Part shown: positions 1-8,066 of the stretch, one piece after another
Layout: each line of letters starts with the position of its first letter
Numbering within the stretch: the stretch's first letter is position 1
Source of the DNA: Pseudomonas sp.
GTDB lineage: Bacteria; Pseudomonadota; Gammaproteobacteria; Pseudomonadales; Pseudomonadaceae
NCBI GenBank assembly: GCA_030654635.1
Contig: JAURXE010000572.1
Location: 1-9,019 of the forward strand
DNA: 9,019 bases
Direction of reading: 5' to 3'
Made by a program: the position numbers and the translations under genes
The notes under the pieces: model-generated
Database searches by the model: none
What the model was told of the DNA's origin: nothing
What the model saw: the letters and a program-made list of their open reading frames with translations, nothing else

Positions 1-407
1 TGGCTTTTGTCGGCTTTGTCGGTGGTTATCTGCAGCCGATGTTCGGCCCCGAGCAGGCGTTTCTGGCCGGTGCGGTGGCTGCCAGTCGGGTGACCTGGTT
101 GACCTTCTTGCCGTCATTTTTGTTCATTCTGGCCGGCGGTCCGCTGGTCGAATCAACCCATAACGAACTGAAATTCACCGCGCCACTGACGGCCATCACG
201 GCGGCGGTGGTGGGAGTGATTGCCAACCTGGCACTGTTCTTCGCCTACCACGTGCTCTGGCCTAGCGGCTTTAGCGGCCACTTCGATTGGCCCTCGGCGC
301 TGATCGCCCTGGCGGCAGCGGTGGCCTTGTTTCGCTACAAGCGTGGGGTGATTGAGGTGTTGTTGGGCTGTGGCTTGCTGGGCTTGGCGGTGCATTTGTT
401 GCGATGA
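1..407 (+). CDS. chrA: Chromate transporter ChrA, C-terminal part (5' end outside window)
   Basis: This is the last 134 codons of an inner-membrane chromate efflux protein; the reading frame enters at base 3 and stops with TGA at 405-407. ChrA proteins (CHR family) export chromate from the cytoplasm and are usually near 400 residues in the long form, so about two thirds lies to the left. What is seen: a run of hydrophobic segments separated by short polar turns, with the phrases GGPLVEST, FTAPLTAITAAVVGVI and FFAYHVLWP, which I recognise from the C-terminal CHR domain of Pseudomonas ChrA proteins. The C-terminus ends in two further hydrophobic stretches and a terminal LLR. It is transcribed in the same direction as thrS but is separated by about 640 bases and a terminator, so it is unlikely to belong to the translation operon. 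Family assignment is fairly sure; whether this copy confers resistance cannot be told. Confidence 0.85.
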   Translation, partial: AFVGFVGGYLQPMFGPEQAFLAGAVAASRVTWLTFLPSFLFILAGGPLVESTHNELKFTAPLTAITAAVVGVIANLALFFAYHVLWPSGFSGHFDWPSALIALAAAVALFRYKRGVIEVLLGCGLLGLAVHLLR

Positions 408-693
408 AGTGACGTTATCCATAACGGTCAAGAATGGCTTGTTGGTAGCGGCTACAAAATCTGGCCTCTAGTGGGCTGTTGGTTTAATAACAAAATTATT
501 GATTGCGGAGGGCTTAGGGCAATTAACAGGGCTGATGTTGAATTTAGCTGTTGTGCTCCAGCTAAATGGTTTTCGGGGGTGAAGCGTTGTGGGGGGAGTG
601 ACGCTATGAGGGCGAGAAGCGAGATGTGCGTTGTGTGAGTAGCTAAGGTTCAGCCGGGAGGGCGTTGGCGAAGCGCGATTGTTGATTTTTTTA
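408..693. other. Gene-free spacer downstream of chrA
   Basis: No convincing protein-coding gene is seen here. The only long reading frame (minus strand, 468-749) has no recognisable domain and crosses into the structured thrS leader. The stretch holds a small imperfect hairpin at 413-426 with no following T run, and a 9-bp perfect inverted repeat at 542-567 listed separately. It carries several G-rich patches (for example 590-599). I see no insertion sequence ends or tRNA gene in it. Confidence 0.5.
542..567 (+). terminator. 9-bp inverted repeat, possible chrA terminator
   Basis: ATTTAGCTG (542-550) and CAGCTAAAT (559-567) are perfect reverse complements around an 8-base loop. A short TTTT follows at 570-573. 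The stem is A+T-rich and the T run is short and offset, so as an intrinsic terminator it is only moderate. It sits 135 bases after the chrA stop. It could instead be a protein-binding palindrome. Confidence 0.3.
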
Positions 694-702
694 TGGTACA
701 GT
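694..702 (+). promoter_or_regulatory. Possible extended -10 promoter for the thrS leader RNA
   Basis: TGGTACAGT fits the extended -10 pattern TG-N-TATAAT with TACAGT at 697-702. No good -35 hexamer lies 16-18 bases upstream, so the call rests on the extended -10 alone. A start near 709 would make a transcript of about 150 bases up to the terminator at 828-857. That start would leave most of the GGCGCC strand at 703-708 outside the RNA, so if the long-range stem is real, transcription must begin slightly earlier. An alternative reading is TATGGT at 692-697. Confidence 0.22.
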
Positions 703-857
703 GGCGCCTTCGTGAAGCACCAAGAAGTTACGTTTTCTTTTGCTTTCAATGAGTTAGATGCTATTTACCGTCATCTTGGTATGATGGAAGTGGCGGGTTC
801 GAGCCCAGCGGTGCCGAGCAAGTTTTTAAAAGGGTCGCTTTAGAGCGCCCTTTTTTT
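703..857 (+). ncRNA. Candidate tRNA-like leader RNA or small RNA upstream of thrS
   Basis: The 3' half of a tRNA can be drawn here with exact tRNA spacing. Stem TCATC/GATGG (771-775/783-787) encloses a 7-base loop TTGGTAT with U33-like T and the Thr anticodon GGT at 778-780. A 5-base variable region follows (788-792). Then comes a T-arm-like stem (793-797/805-809, one G-A mismatch) with loop TTCGAGC, then GGTGCCG (810-816) and A817 as a discriminator-like base. No D arm or adjacent 5' acceptor strand is present, but GGCGCC at 703-708 can pair with GGTGCC at 810-815. The RNA would end at the intrinsic terminator 828-857. A competing fold extends the anticodon hairpin to 7 bp (768-774/781-787, loop CTTGGT). 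It could be a regulatory leader, a small RNA, or a decayed tRNA fragment. Confidence 0.35.
828..857 (+). terminator. Intrinsic terminator upstream of thrS
   Basis: AAAAGGG (828-834), a bulged T835 and CGCT (836-839) pair with AGCG (844-847) and CCCTTTT (848-854) around the loop TTAG. An uninterrupted T run covers 851-857. This is a good Rho-independent terminator about 190 bases before the thrS start. It ends the tRNA-like RNA, and would act as an attenuator if thrS is transcribed from further upstream. Confidence 0.75.
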
Positions 858-931
858 ATTGGCCGCCAAGTAGTATTGCGGCTTTATTGAAGCGTTCTTG
901 TTTTACTACCTCCAGTGATTCTGTTTCGGTA

Positions 932-1041
932 CGGTTAGCCTTGGTGCTGCTGCCATTGTTCGGCAGATTAACCGCCGCAACGGATACTGGCTCATCCCAA
1001 CCCATGTGACCTCTGGTACGGGTCACCACTAGGAGAGGAGG
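932..1041 (+). promoter_or_regulatory. Probable thrS translational operator with Thr-anticodon mimics and tandem Shine-Dalgarno
   Basis: Two anticodon-arm-like hairpins precede thrS. The proximal one pairs 1006-1012 with 1020-1026 (7 bp, one G-U) around the 7-base loop CTGGTAC, which places GGU in the anticodon position with U before it and A after it. The distal one pairs CTGCC (950-954) with GGCAG (962-966) around ATTGTTC, placing UGU in the anticodon position; CGGTTA (932-937) and TAACCG (969-974) can close a larger domain around it. About 39 unpaired bases link them, and the Shine-Dalgarno run AGGAGAGGAGG (1031-1041) starts 5 bases after the proximal hairpin. In E. coli, ThrRS binds a similar two-arm leader and blocks the ribosome. 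That this one works the same way is inference. Confidence 0.55.
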
Positions 1042-1045
1042 CGCC

Positions 1046-2968
1046 ATGCCTATCATCACTCTGCCCGACGGCAGTCAGCGTACATTTGATCATCCAGTTT
1101 CGGTGCTTGCAGTCGCCCAGTCGATTGGTGCAGGTCTGGCCAAGGCCACAGTGGCCGGCAAGGTTAATGGCCAGCTGGTGGATGCGTGCGACCTGATCGA
1201 CAGCGACGCCACGCTGCAAATCATCACCCCTAAAGATCAGGAAGGCCTGGAGATCATTCGCCACTCCTGCGCGCACTTGATTGGTCATGCAGTAAAGCAG
1301 TTGTTTCCGACCGCCAAGATGGTGATTGGCCCGGTGATTGATGATGGCTTTTATTACGACATCGCCTCCGATCGCCCCTTCACCATGGACGACGTGGCTG
1401 CCATCGAGCAGCGCATGCAGCAGTTGATCGACCTCGAATACGACGTGATCAAAAAGGTCACCCCGCGTAATCAGGTGATCGAGCTGTTTCAGGCCCGTGG
1501 TGAGGAATACAAGCTGCGCCTGATCGAAGATATGCCCAATGAACAGGCTATGGGCATGTACCACCACGAAGAATACGTCGACATGTGCCGCGGCCCGCAC
1601 GTGCCGAACACCCGTTTCCTTAAAGCGTTCAAGTTGACCAAACTGTCTGGCGCCTACTGGCGCGGTGACGCTAAAAACGAACAGTTGCAGCGCGTCTATG
1701 GCACCGCCTGGGCCGACAAGAAGCAGTTGGCTGCTTATGTCTTGCGCATTGAAGAGGCGGAGAAGCGCGACCATCGCAAGATTGGTAAGCGCCTAGGCCT
1801 ATTCCACACTCAGGAAGAAGCGCCGGGCATGGTGTTTTGGCACCCCAATGGCTGGACCCTGTATCAGGTGCTTGAGCAATACATGCGCCAGATCCAGCGT
1901 GAGAACGGCTACCTGGAGATCAAGACCCCGCAAGTGGTGGACCGCAGCCTGTGGGAGAAATCCGGGCACTGGGCCAACTACGCCGACAACATGTTCACCA
2001 CCCAGTCGGAAAATCGCGATTACGCCATCAAGCCGATGAACTGCCCGTGCCACGTACAGGTGTTCAATCAGGGCTTGAAGAGCTACCGCGAGCTGCCGAT
2101 GCGTTTGGCAGAATTCGGCGCTTGCCACCGCAATGAGCCATCCGGTGCGCTGCACGGCATCATGCGTGTACGCGGCTTCACGCAGGACGATGCGCATATC
2201 TTCTGCACCGAAGAGCAGATGCAGGCCGAGTCCGCCGCCTTCATTAAGCTGACGCTGGATGTGTACGCCGACTTTGGCTTTAGCGATATTCAGCTCAAGC
2301 TGTCGACTCGCCCGGAAAAGCGTGTGGGTTCTGACGAGCTTTGGGATCGCGCCGAGGCGGCCTTGGCTGCTGCATTGGATAGCGCCGGTTTGCCTTATGA
2401 TTTGCAGCCGGGCGAAGGTGCTTTTTACGGCCCGAAGATCGAGTTCTCGCTCAAAGATTGCCTTGGCCGAGTTTGGCAGTGCGGCACTTTGCAGCTGGAT
2501 TTCAATCTGCCGATTCGTCTTTCTGCTGAATATGTCAGCGAAGACAACAGCCGTAAAAATCCGGTCATGTTGCACCGCGCCATTCTCGGCTCTTTCGAAC
2601 GTTTCATCGGTATTTTGATCGAGCACTACGAAGGTGCATTCCCGGCTTGGTTGGCGCCGACGCAAGCGGTGATTTTGAATATCACCGATAAACAGGCGGA
2701 TTTTGCCCTCGAAGTAGAGAAAATCCTCAATCAAAATGGATTTCGTGCCAAGTCTGACTTGAGAAACGAAAAGATAGGCTTTAAAATCCGCGAGCATACT
2801 TTGCTCAAGGTTCCCTATCTTTTAGTTATTGGAGATCGGGAGGTTGAGATGCAAACCATCGCCGTGCGTACGCGAGAGGGAGTAGATCTGGGCAGCATGC
2901 CCGTCGCCCAATTCGCTGAATTTCTTGCACAGGCGATTTCCCGGCGTGGTCGCCAAGATTCGGAGTAA
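1046..2968 (+). CDS. thrS: Threonine--tRNA ligase (ThrRS)
   Basis: This class II synthetase charges tRNA-Thr with threonine using ATP in the cytoplasm, and acts as a homodimer. It has 640 residues, the usual full length. Domain order: TGS domain (about 1-62); editing domain (about 63-225) with the HxxxH pair H73/H77 plus C181 and H185, which clear serine from tRNA-Thr; catalytic core (about 240-535) with the zinc ligands C333, H384 and H510; and a C-terminal anticodon-binding domain (about 540-640). Class II motif 2 is seen around R362-R374 and motif 3 in [11 protein letters not shown] (510-520). All key residues are present. The ATG at 1046 is supported by GGAGG at 1037-1041 and by alignment of the TGS domain. 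The gene is followed after 5 bases by infC, so the two are co-transcribed. Leader structures suggest autoregulation by ThrRS. Confidence 0.98.
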   Translation: MPIITLPDGSQRTFDHPVSVLAVAQSIGAGLAKATVAGKVNGQLVDACDLIDSDATLQIITPKDQEGLEIIRHSCAHLIGHAVKQLFPTAKMVIGPVIDDGFYYDIASDRPFTMDDVAAIEQRMQQLIDLEYDVIKKVTPRNQVIELFQARGEEYKLRLIEDMPNEQAMGMYHHEEYVDMCRGPHVPNTRFLKAFKLTKLSGAYWRGDAKNEQLQRVYGTAWADKKQLAAYVLRIEEAEKRDHRKIGKRLGLFHTQEEAPGMVFWHPNGWTLYQVLEQYMRQIQRENGYLEIKTPQVVDRSLWEKSGHWANYADNMFTTQSENRDYAIKPMNCPCHVQVFNQGLKSYRELPMRLAEFGACHRNEPSGALHGIMRVRGFTQDDAHIFCTEEQMQAESAAFIKLTLDVYADFGFSDIQLKLSTRPEKRVGSDELWDRAEAALAAALDSAGLPYDLQPGEGAFYGPKIEFSLKDCLGRVWQCGTLQLDFNLPIRLSAEYVSEDNSRKNPVMLHRAILGSFERFIGILIEHYEGAFPAWLAPTQAVILNITDKQADFALEVEKILNQNGFRAKSDLRNEKIGFKIREHTLLKVPYLLVIGDREVEMQTIAVRTREGVDLGSMPVAQFAEFLAQAISRRGRQDSE

Positions 2969-2976
2969 TAACTATT
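2962..2976 (+). promoter_or_regulatory. Shine-Dalgarno and AUU initiation site of infC
   Basis: GGAG at 2962-2965, inside the last thrS codons, lies 8 bases before ATT at 2974-2976. The same motif is 20 bases from the first in-frame ATG (2986), too far, and 2 bases from ATA (2968), too near. This spacing decides for AUU as the start. E. coli infC also starts with AUU, and IF3 rejects such codons, giving feedback control of its own synthesis. Confidence 0.85.
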
Positions 2977-3519
2977 AAGCGTGAAATGAGACAGGATAAA
3001 CGAGCTGCCCCGAAGGCCCCGATAAACGAGAATATCTCGGCACGCGAAGTTCGCTTGATTGGTGCTGAAGGCGAGCAGCTTGGAATTGTGTCAATTGAAG
3101 ACGCGCTTCTGAAGGCCGAAGAGGCCAAGCTTGATCTGGTGGAAATTTCCGCCGATGCAGAGCCACCTGTTTGCAAGCTTATGGACTACGGCAAGTCGAT
3201 CTTCGAAAAGAAGAAGCAAGTAGCCGCAGCGAAAAAGAATCAGAAGCAGATTCAGATTAAAGAAATCAAGTTTCGTCCAGGGACGGAAGAAGGGGATTAC
3301 CAGGTAAAACTACGCAACCTGGTACGTTTCCTTAGTGATGGGGATAAGGCCAAGGTATCGCTAAGATTCCGCGGTCGAGAGATGGCCCACCAGGAGCTGG
3401 GAATGGAGTTGTTAAAGCGGGTTGAGACTGACCTGCTCGAATACGGCGCCGTTGAACAGCATCCTAAGATGGAAGGACGCCAACTGATCATGGTCATCGC
3501 CCCCAAAAAGAAGAAGTGA
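2974..3519 (+). CDS. infC: Translation initiation factor IF-3
   Basis: IF3 binds the 30S subunit, keeps it apart from 50S and checks the initiator tRNA-start codon match. With the ATT start the protein has 181 residues, close to the 180 of E. coli. The N-domain carries [15 protein letters not shown] (about 17-30) and the family phrase [12 protein letters not shown] lysine-rich linker helix ([16 protein letters not shown]) follows. The C-domain contains [36 protein letters not shown] and the basic tail PKKKK. The AUU start (see the initiation site entry) implies the autoregulation known in enterobacteria, by which IF3 represses its own mRNA. An ATG-based model starting at 2986 would lose four residues (start, K, R, E) and has no properly spaced ribosome binding site. 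It sits between thrS and rpmI in the conserved operon order. Confidence 0.96.
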   Translation: MKREMRQDKRAAPKAPINENISAREVRLIGAEGEQLGIVSIEDALLKAEEAKLDLVEISADAEPPVCKLMDYGKSIFEKKKQVAAAKKNQKQIQIKEIKFRPGTEEGDYQVKLRNLVRFLSDGDKAKVSLRFRGREMAHQELGMELLKRVETDLLEYGAVEQHPKMEGRQLIMVIAPKKKK

Positions 3520-3579
3520 CCAAAAGGGCACGGCAGGCCTTGCGGTTATGTTTATCAACTGAATGCGGAGTATCCGAAC

Positions 3580-3774
3580 ATGCCAAAGATGAAAACCAAA
3601 AGTGGCGCTGCGAAGCGCTTCTTGAAAACGGCTAATGGCTTCAAGCATAAGCACGCTTTCAAAAGCCATATCCTGACCAAAATGTCTACAAAACGTAAAC
3701 GCCAATTGCGTGGAAGCGTAATGGTCCATCCATCAGACGTTCGCAAAGTCGATCGCATGATGCGTGTTCGTTAA
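3580..3774 (+). CDS. rpmI: 50S ribosomal protein L35 (bL35)
   Basis: This is a small, very basic ribosomal protein of the large subunit, 64 residues, the usual bL35 length. The diagnostic N-terminus [14 protein letters not shown] and the C-terminal [12 protein letters not shown] stretch are seen. GGAG at 3567-3570 lies 9 bases before the ATG. The 60-base spacer after infC contains no other gene. In E. coli, translation of rpmI and, through coupling, rplT is repressed by L20 binding an mRNA site that mimics 23S rRNA; I could not identify such a pseudoknot here with confidence. Confidence 0.98.
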   Translation: MPKMKTKSGAAKRFLKTANGFKHKHAFKSHILTKMSTKRKRQLRGSVMVHPSDVRKVDRMMRVR

Positions 3775-3803
3775 TTTCGGTCAAGATTTAGAGGTAGTTA
3801 CTC

Positions 3804-4160
3804 ATGGCTCGTGTAAAGCGTGGTGTCGTCGCTCGTCGCCGTCACAAAAAAATTCTGAAACTCGCTAAAGGCTACTATGGCGCACGCTCACGCGTGTTCC
3901 GCGTTGCCAAACAGGCAGTGATCAAGGCAGGCCAATACGCCTACCGTGACCGCCGCCAGAAAAAGCGTCAGTTCCGTGCTCTGTGGATCGCCCGTATCAA
4001 TGCTGGCGCTCGTGTAAACGGTCTGTCTTACAGCCGTTTCATTGCTGGCTTGAAAAAGGCAACAATCGAGATCGATCGCAAAGTACTGGCTGATCTGGCA
4101 GTGAACGAAAAAGCGGCGTTTGCTGCGATTGTCGAAAAAGCTAAAGCCACACTGGCCTAA
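3804..4160 (+). CDS. rplT: 50S ribosomal protein L20 (bL20)
   Basis: bL20 is a primary 23S rRNA-binding protein needed early in 50S assembly, and in many bacteria also the repressor of its own operon. It has 118 residues, the standard length. The long basic N-terminal extension ([20 protein letters not shown]), the [17 protein letters not shown] segment and the globular C-terminal part with [15 protein letters not shown] are all typical. The Shine-Dalgarno GAGGT at 3791-3795 lies 8 bases before the ATG. It follows rpmI by 29 bases. Two hairpins follow the stop codon, so part of the transcription may end here. Confidence 0.98.
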   Translation: MARVKRGVVARRRHKKILKLAKGYYGARSRVFRVAKQAVIKAGQYAYRDRRQKKRQFRALWIARINAGARVNGLSYSRFIAGLKKATIEIDRKVLADLAVNEKAAFAAIVEKAKATLA

Positions 4161-4172
4161 GTCTTTGACAAT

Positions 4173-4190
4173 CACCGGGTTCGCCCGGTG
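4173..4190 (+). other. UUCG-loop hairpin after rplT
   Basis: CACCGGG (4173-4179) and CCCGGTG (4184-4190) form a perfect 7-bp stem capped by TTCG, 12 bases after the rplT stop. There is no T run after it, so it is not an intrinsic terminator on its own. It may protect the 3' end of the infC-rpmI-rplT message or act together with the next hairpin. Confidence 0.65.
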
Positions 4191-4203
4191 TTAAACGTCA
4201 CCG

Positions 4204-4238
4204 ATAGGGGAAGAGCCTTTGTGCTCTTCCCCTATTTT
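4204..4238 (+). terminator. Strong hairpin with T run directly before pheS (terminator or attenuator)
   Basis: ATAGGGGAAGAGC (4204-4216) and GCTCTTCCCCTAT (4223-4235) form a perfect 13-bp stem with a 6-base loop, followed by TTTT at 4235-4238. The T run is short but the stem is very stable. It ends 6 bases before the pheS Shine-Dalgarno (GGAG, 4245-4248). It could end the ribosomal-protein transcript, attenuate pheST, or mask the pheS start. A leader peptide like E. coli PheM is not seen. Confidence 0.65.
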
Positions 4239-4255
4239 GTATCTGGAGTTTGTAA

Positions 4256-5272
<1,017 letters not shown>

Positions 5273-5304
5273 GTGAACTGGGCTAGTCGAACAGCTTGCT
5301 GCGC

Positions 5305-5319
5305 CCACTCATCGAGTGG
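5305..5319 (+). other. Short hairpin in the pheS-pheT spacer
   Basis: CCACTC (5305-5310) and GAGTGG (5314-5319) are perfect complements around a 3-base loop. No T run follows. It lies 32 bases after the pheS stop. Function unknown. Confidence 0.45.
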
Positions 5320-5341
5320 CTGTGTTTAATCAGATATGACC

Positions 5342-5370
5342 AAGTGCTGCGGCCCGGTGGGCTAGCGCTT
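5342..5370 (+). promoter_or_regulatory. Stem-loop abutting the pheT Shine-Dalgarno
   Basis: AAGTGCTG (5342-5349) pairs with TAGCGCTT (5363-5370), with two G-U pairs. After a 2-base bulge (5350-5351), GCCC (5352-5355) pairs with GGGC (5359-5362) around GGT. That makes a 12-bp hairpin whose last base touches AGGAGA (5371-5376), the pheT ribosome binding site. It has no T run, so a terminator is unlikely. A role in holding the ribosome site open or in mRNA stability is inference. Confidence 0.45.
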
Positions 5371-5381
5371 AGGAGAGCGGG

Positions 5382-7760
5382 ATGAAGTTTAGCGAACAAT
5401 GGCTGCGGACCTGGGTTAACCCACAGGTTTCCAGTGATGAGCTGGTTGCTCGTCTGTCCATGGCGGGTCTTGAGGTCGATAGCGTGACCCCGGTCGCCGG
5501 CCAGTTCTCCGGTATCGTGGTCGGTGAGGTGCTCAGCACCGAGCCGCATCCCGATGCCGACAAGTTGCGTGTGTGCCAGGTCAGCAATGGCAGCGAGACC
5601 TTTCAGGTGGTGTGTGGCGCGCCCAATGTGCGCCCCGGCCTGAAAATTCCCTTTGCCATGATCGGCGCCGAGCTGCCTGGCGACTTTAAAATCAAAAAAG
5701 CCAAGCTGCGCGGCGTTGAATCCAACGGCATGCTCTGTTCGGCCGCTGAACTCCAGATCAGTGAAGAAAATGACGGCTTGCTCGAGCTGGCCAGCGATGC
5801 GCCTGTCGGTGAAGACGTTCGCGTCTATCTGCAGCTGAACGACCAAAGCATCGAGGTCGATCTCACCCCCAACCGTGGCGACTGCCTGTCGCTGGCCGGT
5901 TTGGCACGGGAAGTTGGCGCCCTGTACGCCGCCCCTGTTGAGCCTGTGCAGGTTCTGGCAGTCGCCGCGACGCATGCAGAGGTACGTCCTGTTGAGGTGT
6001 TGGCCCCGCAGGCGTGCTCGCGTTATCTGGGCCGTGTCGTGCGCAATGTTGACCTGTCGCGGCCGACGCCGCTGTGGATGGTCGAACGCTTGCGCCGCGC
6101 CGATGTGCGCAGCATCGATGCGGCAGTCGATATCACCAACTATGTGATGCTCGAATTAGGTCAGCCGATGCATGCCTTTGATCTTGCTCAGATCAGCGGC
6201 GGCATCCGTGTGCGCATGGCAGAAGAGAGCGAAAAGTTGGTGCTGCTGGGTGGCCAAGAGGTCAGCCTGCGCGCCGATACCCTGGTGATCGCCGATCACG
6301 AGCGCGCCTTGGCGATTGCCGGCGTGATGGGCGGTGAAGGCAGTGGCGTGACCGTGCAAACCCGCGATCTGTTCCTTGAGGCGGCCTTCTTCGACACTAT
6401 CGCGCTGGCCGGCAAGGCTCGCTCTTACGGCTTGCACACCGACTCTTCGCATCGCTTTGAGCGTGGCGTGGACTCTCAGCTGACTCGCGAGGCGATGGAG
6501 CGTGCAACCGGCTTGCTGCTGGAGATCGTCGGTGGCGAAGCCGGCCCCATCGTTGAAGTGGCCAGTCAGGCGCATCTGCCAAACATTGCGCCTATCACCC
6601 TGCGCGCCGAGCGTATCGAGCAAATGCTTGGCATGGCCATGGACGCCAGCGAAGTTGAGCGCCTGCTCGGCGCGCTAGGTCTGGGTGTCAGTGCCGATGG
6701 TGCCGGCCAGTGGACTATTATGGTGCCGAGCCACAGATTCGACATCAGCATTGAAGTTGATCTGATCGAAGAGCTGGCGCGCCTGTACGGCTATAACCGC
6801 CTGCCCGTGCGCTACCCGCAAGCGCGCTTGGCGCCGCAGCGTAAGGCTGAGGCCGCGGTTGAGTTGCCCGCGCTGCGCCGGTTAATGGTCGCTCGCGGTT
6901 ATCAGGAGGCGATCACTTACAGTTTTATCGATCCGAAAATGTTCGAGCTGTTCAGCCCAGGCGTTGCGCCGTTGATGTTGGCCAATCCAATTTCGGCAGA
7001 CATGGCGGCGATGCGCTCATCGCTGTGGCCAGGCTTGGTTAAGGCGCTGCAACACAACCTCAATCGCCAACAAACTCGTGTGCGCATGTTCGAGAGCGGG
7101 CTGCGCTTTGTCGGTCAACTGGAAGGTTTGCAGCAGCAAGCCATGTTGGCAGGGGTTATCTGCGGCAGCCGTTTGCCTGAGTCTTGGGGGCATGGCCGCG
7201 AGGCGGTGGATTTCTACGATCTTAAAGCTGATGTTGAAGCATTGCTGGCCTGCGCCGGCTCTGCCGATGAATTCAGCTTTGTGGCGGGTGAGCATCCGGC
7301 CTTACATCCGGGGCAAACGGCACGCATTGAACGAGGCGGCCGCTTGGTTGGGTTTATCGGTTCTATGCATCCAGAACTGGCCAAGACCCTGGGCATCGAT
7401 CAGCCGGTCTATCTGTTTGAATTGGTGCTGGCTGAAGTCGCCACTGGGCGCATGCCCAAGTTCAGCGAGCTGTCGCGCTTCCCTGAGGTGCGTCGTGATT
7501 TGGCGCTGCTGGCTGATCGTGTCGTGGCTGCCAGTGCGATTCTTGAGACCATCCGCGCAGCGGCGGGTGAGTGCCTAACAGACCTCAGGCTATTTGACGT
7601 CTATCACGGTAAAGGTATTGATCCACATAGAAAAAGCCTCGCCGTCGGCTTGACCTGGCAGCATCCATCACGCACTCTTAATGACGATGAGGTGAATGCC
7701 AGCATCCAGAATATCCTCAGTTTGCTGGAACAAAAGTTCAACGCGACGTTAAGGATGTAG
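5382..7760 (+). CDS. pheT: Phenylalanine--tRNA ligase beta subunit
   Basis: PheT is the large partner of PheS; it edits Tyr-tRNA-Phe and binds the tRNA. It has 792 residues, normal for the long bacterial form. Domains in order: N-terminal B1; an EMAP/OB-type tRNA-binding domain (about 40-148, with HPDADKLRVCQV and GMLCSAAELQ); the B3/B4 editing domain (about 212-370) with H264, E333 and T353 at the positions equivalent to E. coli H261, E334 and T354, followed by SHRFERGVD; the B5 domain (about 404-475); the catalytic-like core (about 490-680); and the C-terminal anticodon-binding FDX-ACB domain (about 698-791, starting near FSELSRFPEVRRDLALL). The start is fixed by AGGAGA at 5371-5376. The stop lies 3 bases before ihfA, whose ribosome binding site is inside the pheT end. 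Confidence 0.98.
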   Translation: MKFSEQWLRTWVNPQVSSDELVARLSMAGLEVDSVTPVAGQFSGIVVGEVLSTEPHPDADKLRVCQVSNGSETFQVVCGAPNVRPGLKIPFAMIGAELPGDFKIKKAKLRGVESNGMLCSAAELQISEENDGLLELASDAPVGEDVRVYLQLNDQSIEVDLTPNRGDCLSLAGLAREVGALYAAPVEPVQVLAVAATHAEVRPVEVLAPQACSRYLGRVVRNVDLSRPTPLWMVERLRRADVRSIDAAVDITNYVMLELGQPMHAFDLAQISGGIRVRMAEESEKLVLLGGQEVSLRADTLVIADHERALAIAGVMGGEGSGVTVQTRDLFLEAAFFDTIALAGKARSYGLHTDSSHRFERGVDSQLTREAMERATGLLLEIVGGEAGPIVEVASQAHLPNIAPITLRAERIEQMLGMAMDASEVERLLGALGLGVSADGAGQWTIMVPSHRFDISIEVDLIEELARLYGYNRLPVRYPQARLAPQRKAEAAVELPALRRLMVARGYQEAITYSFIDPKMFELFSPGVAPLMLANPISADMAAMRSSLWPGLVKALQHNLNRQQTRVRMFESGLRFVGQLEGLQQQAMLAGVICGSRLPESWGHGREAVDFYDLKADVEALLACAGSADEFSFVAGEHPALHPGQTARIERGGRLVGFIGSMHPELAKTLGIDQPVYLFELVLAEVATGRMPKFSELSRFPEVRRDLALLADRVVAASAILETIRAAAGECLTDLRLFDVYHGKGIDPHRKSLAVGLTWQHPSRTLNDDEVNASIQNILSLLEQKFNATLRM

Positions 7761-7763
7761 CGT

Positions 7764-8066
7764 ATGGGGGCTTTGACGAAAGCCGAGATGGCGGAACGTC
7801 TGTATGAAGAGCTGGGCCTGAATAAACGCGAAGCCAAGGAACTGGTGGAGCTGTTTTTCGAGGAGATCCGGCACGCGCTCGAAGATAATGAGCAGGTCAA
7901 ATTGTCCGGTTTCGGCAATTTTGACCTGCGCGACAAGAGCCAACGACCGGGACGCAATCCAAAAACAGGCGAGGAAATTCCGATCACGGCGCGCCGTGTG
8001 GTGACTTTCCGTCCGGGGCAAAAACTGAAAGCCAGAGTCGAAGCTTATGCTGGAACCAAGTCATAA
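7764..8066 (+). CDS. ihfA: Integration host factor subunit alpha
   Basis: IhfA pairs with IhfB to bind and sharply bend DNA at specific sites, assisting transcription, replication and phage integration. It has 100 residues. The sequence is almost the same as E. coli IhfA across [31 protein letters not shown] and [19 protein letters not shown]. The DNA-intercalating beta arm [14 protein letters not shown] lies at 61-74, with the tip proline at P66. One extra glycine after the start shifts numbering by one relative to E. coli. AAGGA at 7751-7755 lies 8 bases before the ATG. It follows pheT by 3 bases and overlaps the next gene by 20 bases, so translation is probably coupled. The order pheT-ihfA is shared with enterobacteria. 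Confidence 0.98.
   Translation: MGALTKAEMAERLYEELGLNKREAKELVELFFEEIRHALEDNEQVKLSGFGNFDLRDKSQRPGRNPKTGEEIPITARRVVTFRPGQKLKARVEAYAGTKS

Noticed and set aside
480..567. Integron attC-like site
   Set aside because: A GTTRRRY match exists (537-543) but no matching RYYYAAC partner or paired stem could be found.
468..749. 93-residue minus-strand frame in the chrA-thrS spacer
   Set aside because: No recognisable domain, and it overlaps the structured leader on the other strand.
769..820. Intact tRNA-Thr gene upstream of thrS
   Set aside because: The D arm and the adjacent 5' acceptor strand are missing, the T stem has a G-A mismatch and the end reads GCA instead of CCA, so it cannot be a normal tRNA.
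992..1774. 260-residue minus-strand reading frame over the thrS 5' part
   Set aside because: It lies opposite a certain thrS, shows no recognisable domain, and has the composition expected of an antisense shadow in high-GC DNA.
1799..2797. 332-residue minus-strand reading frame over thrS
   Set aside because: Antisense shadow of the ThrRS catalytic core; no domain and no separate promoter or ribosome binding site seen.
5283..5975. 230-residue minus-strand reading frame over the pheS-pheT junction
   Set aside because: Opposes the pheT start and crosses structured spacer DNA; no family resemblance.
7078..7578. 166-residue plus-strand reading frame inside pheT
   Set aside because: Out-of-frame shadow within a complete pheT; rich in Cys and Trp, as shifted frames of GC-rich genes often are.
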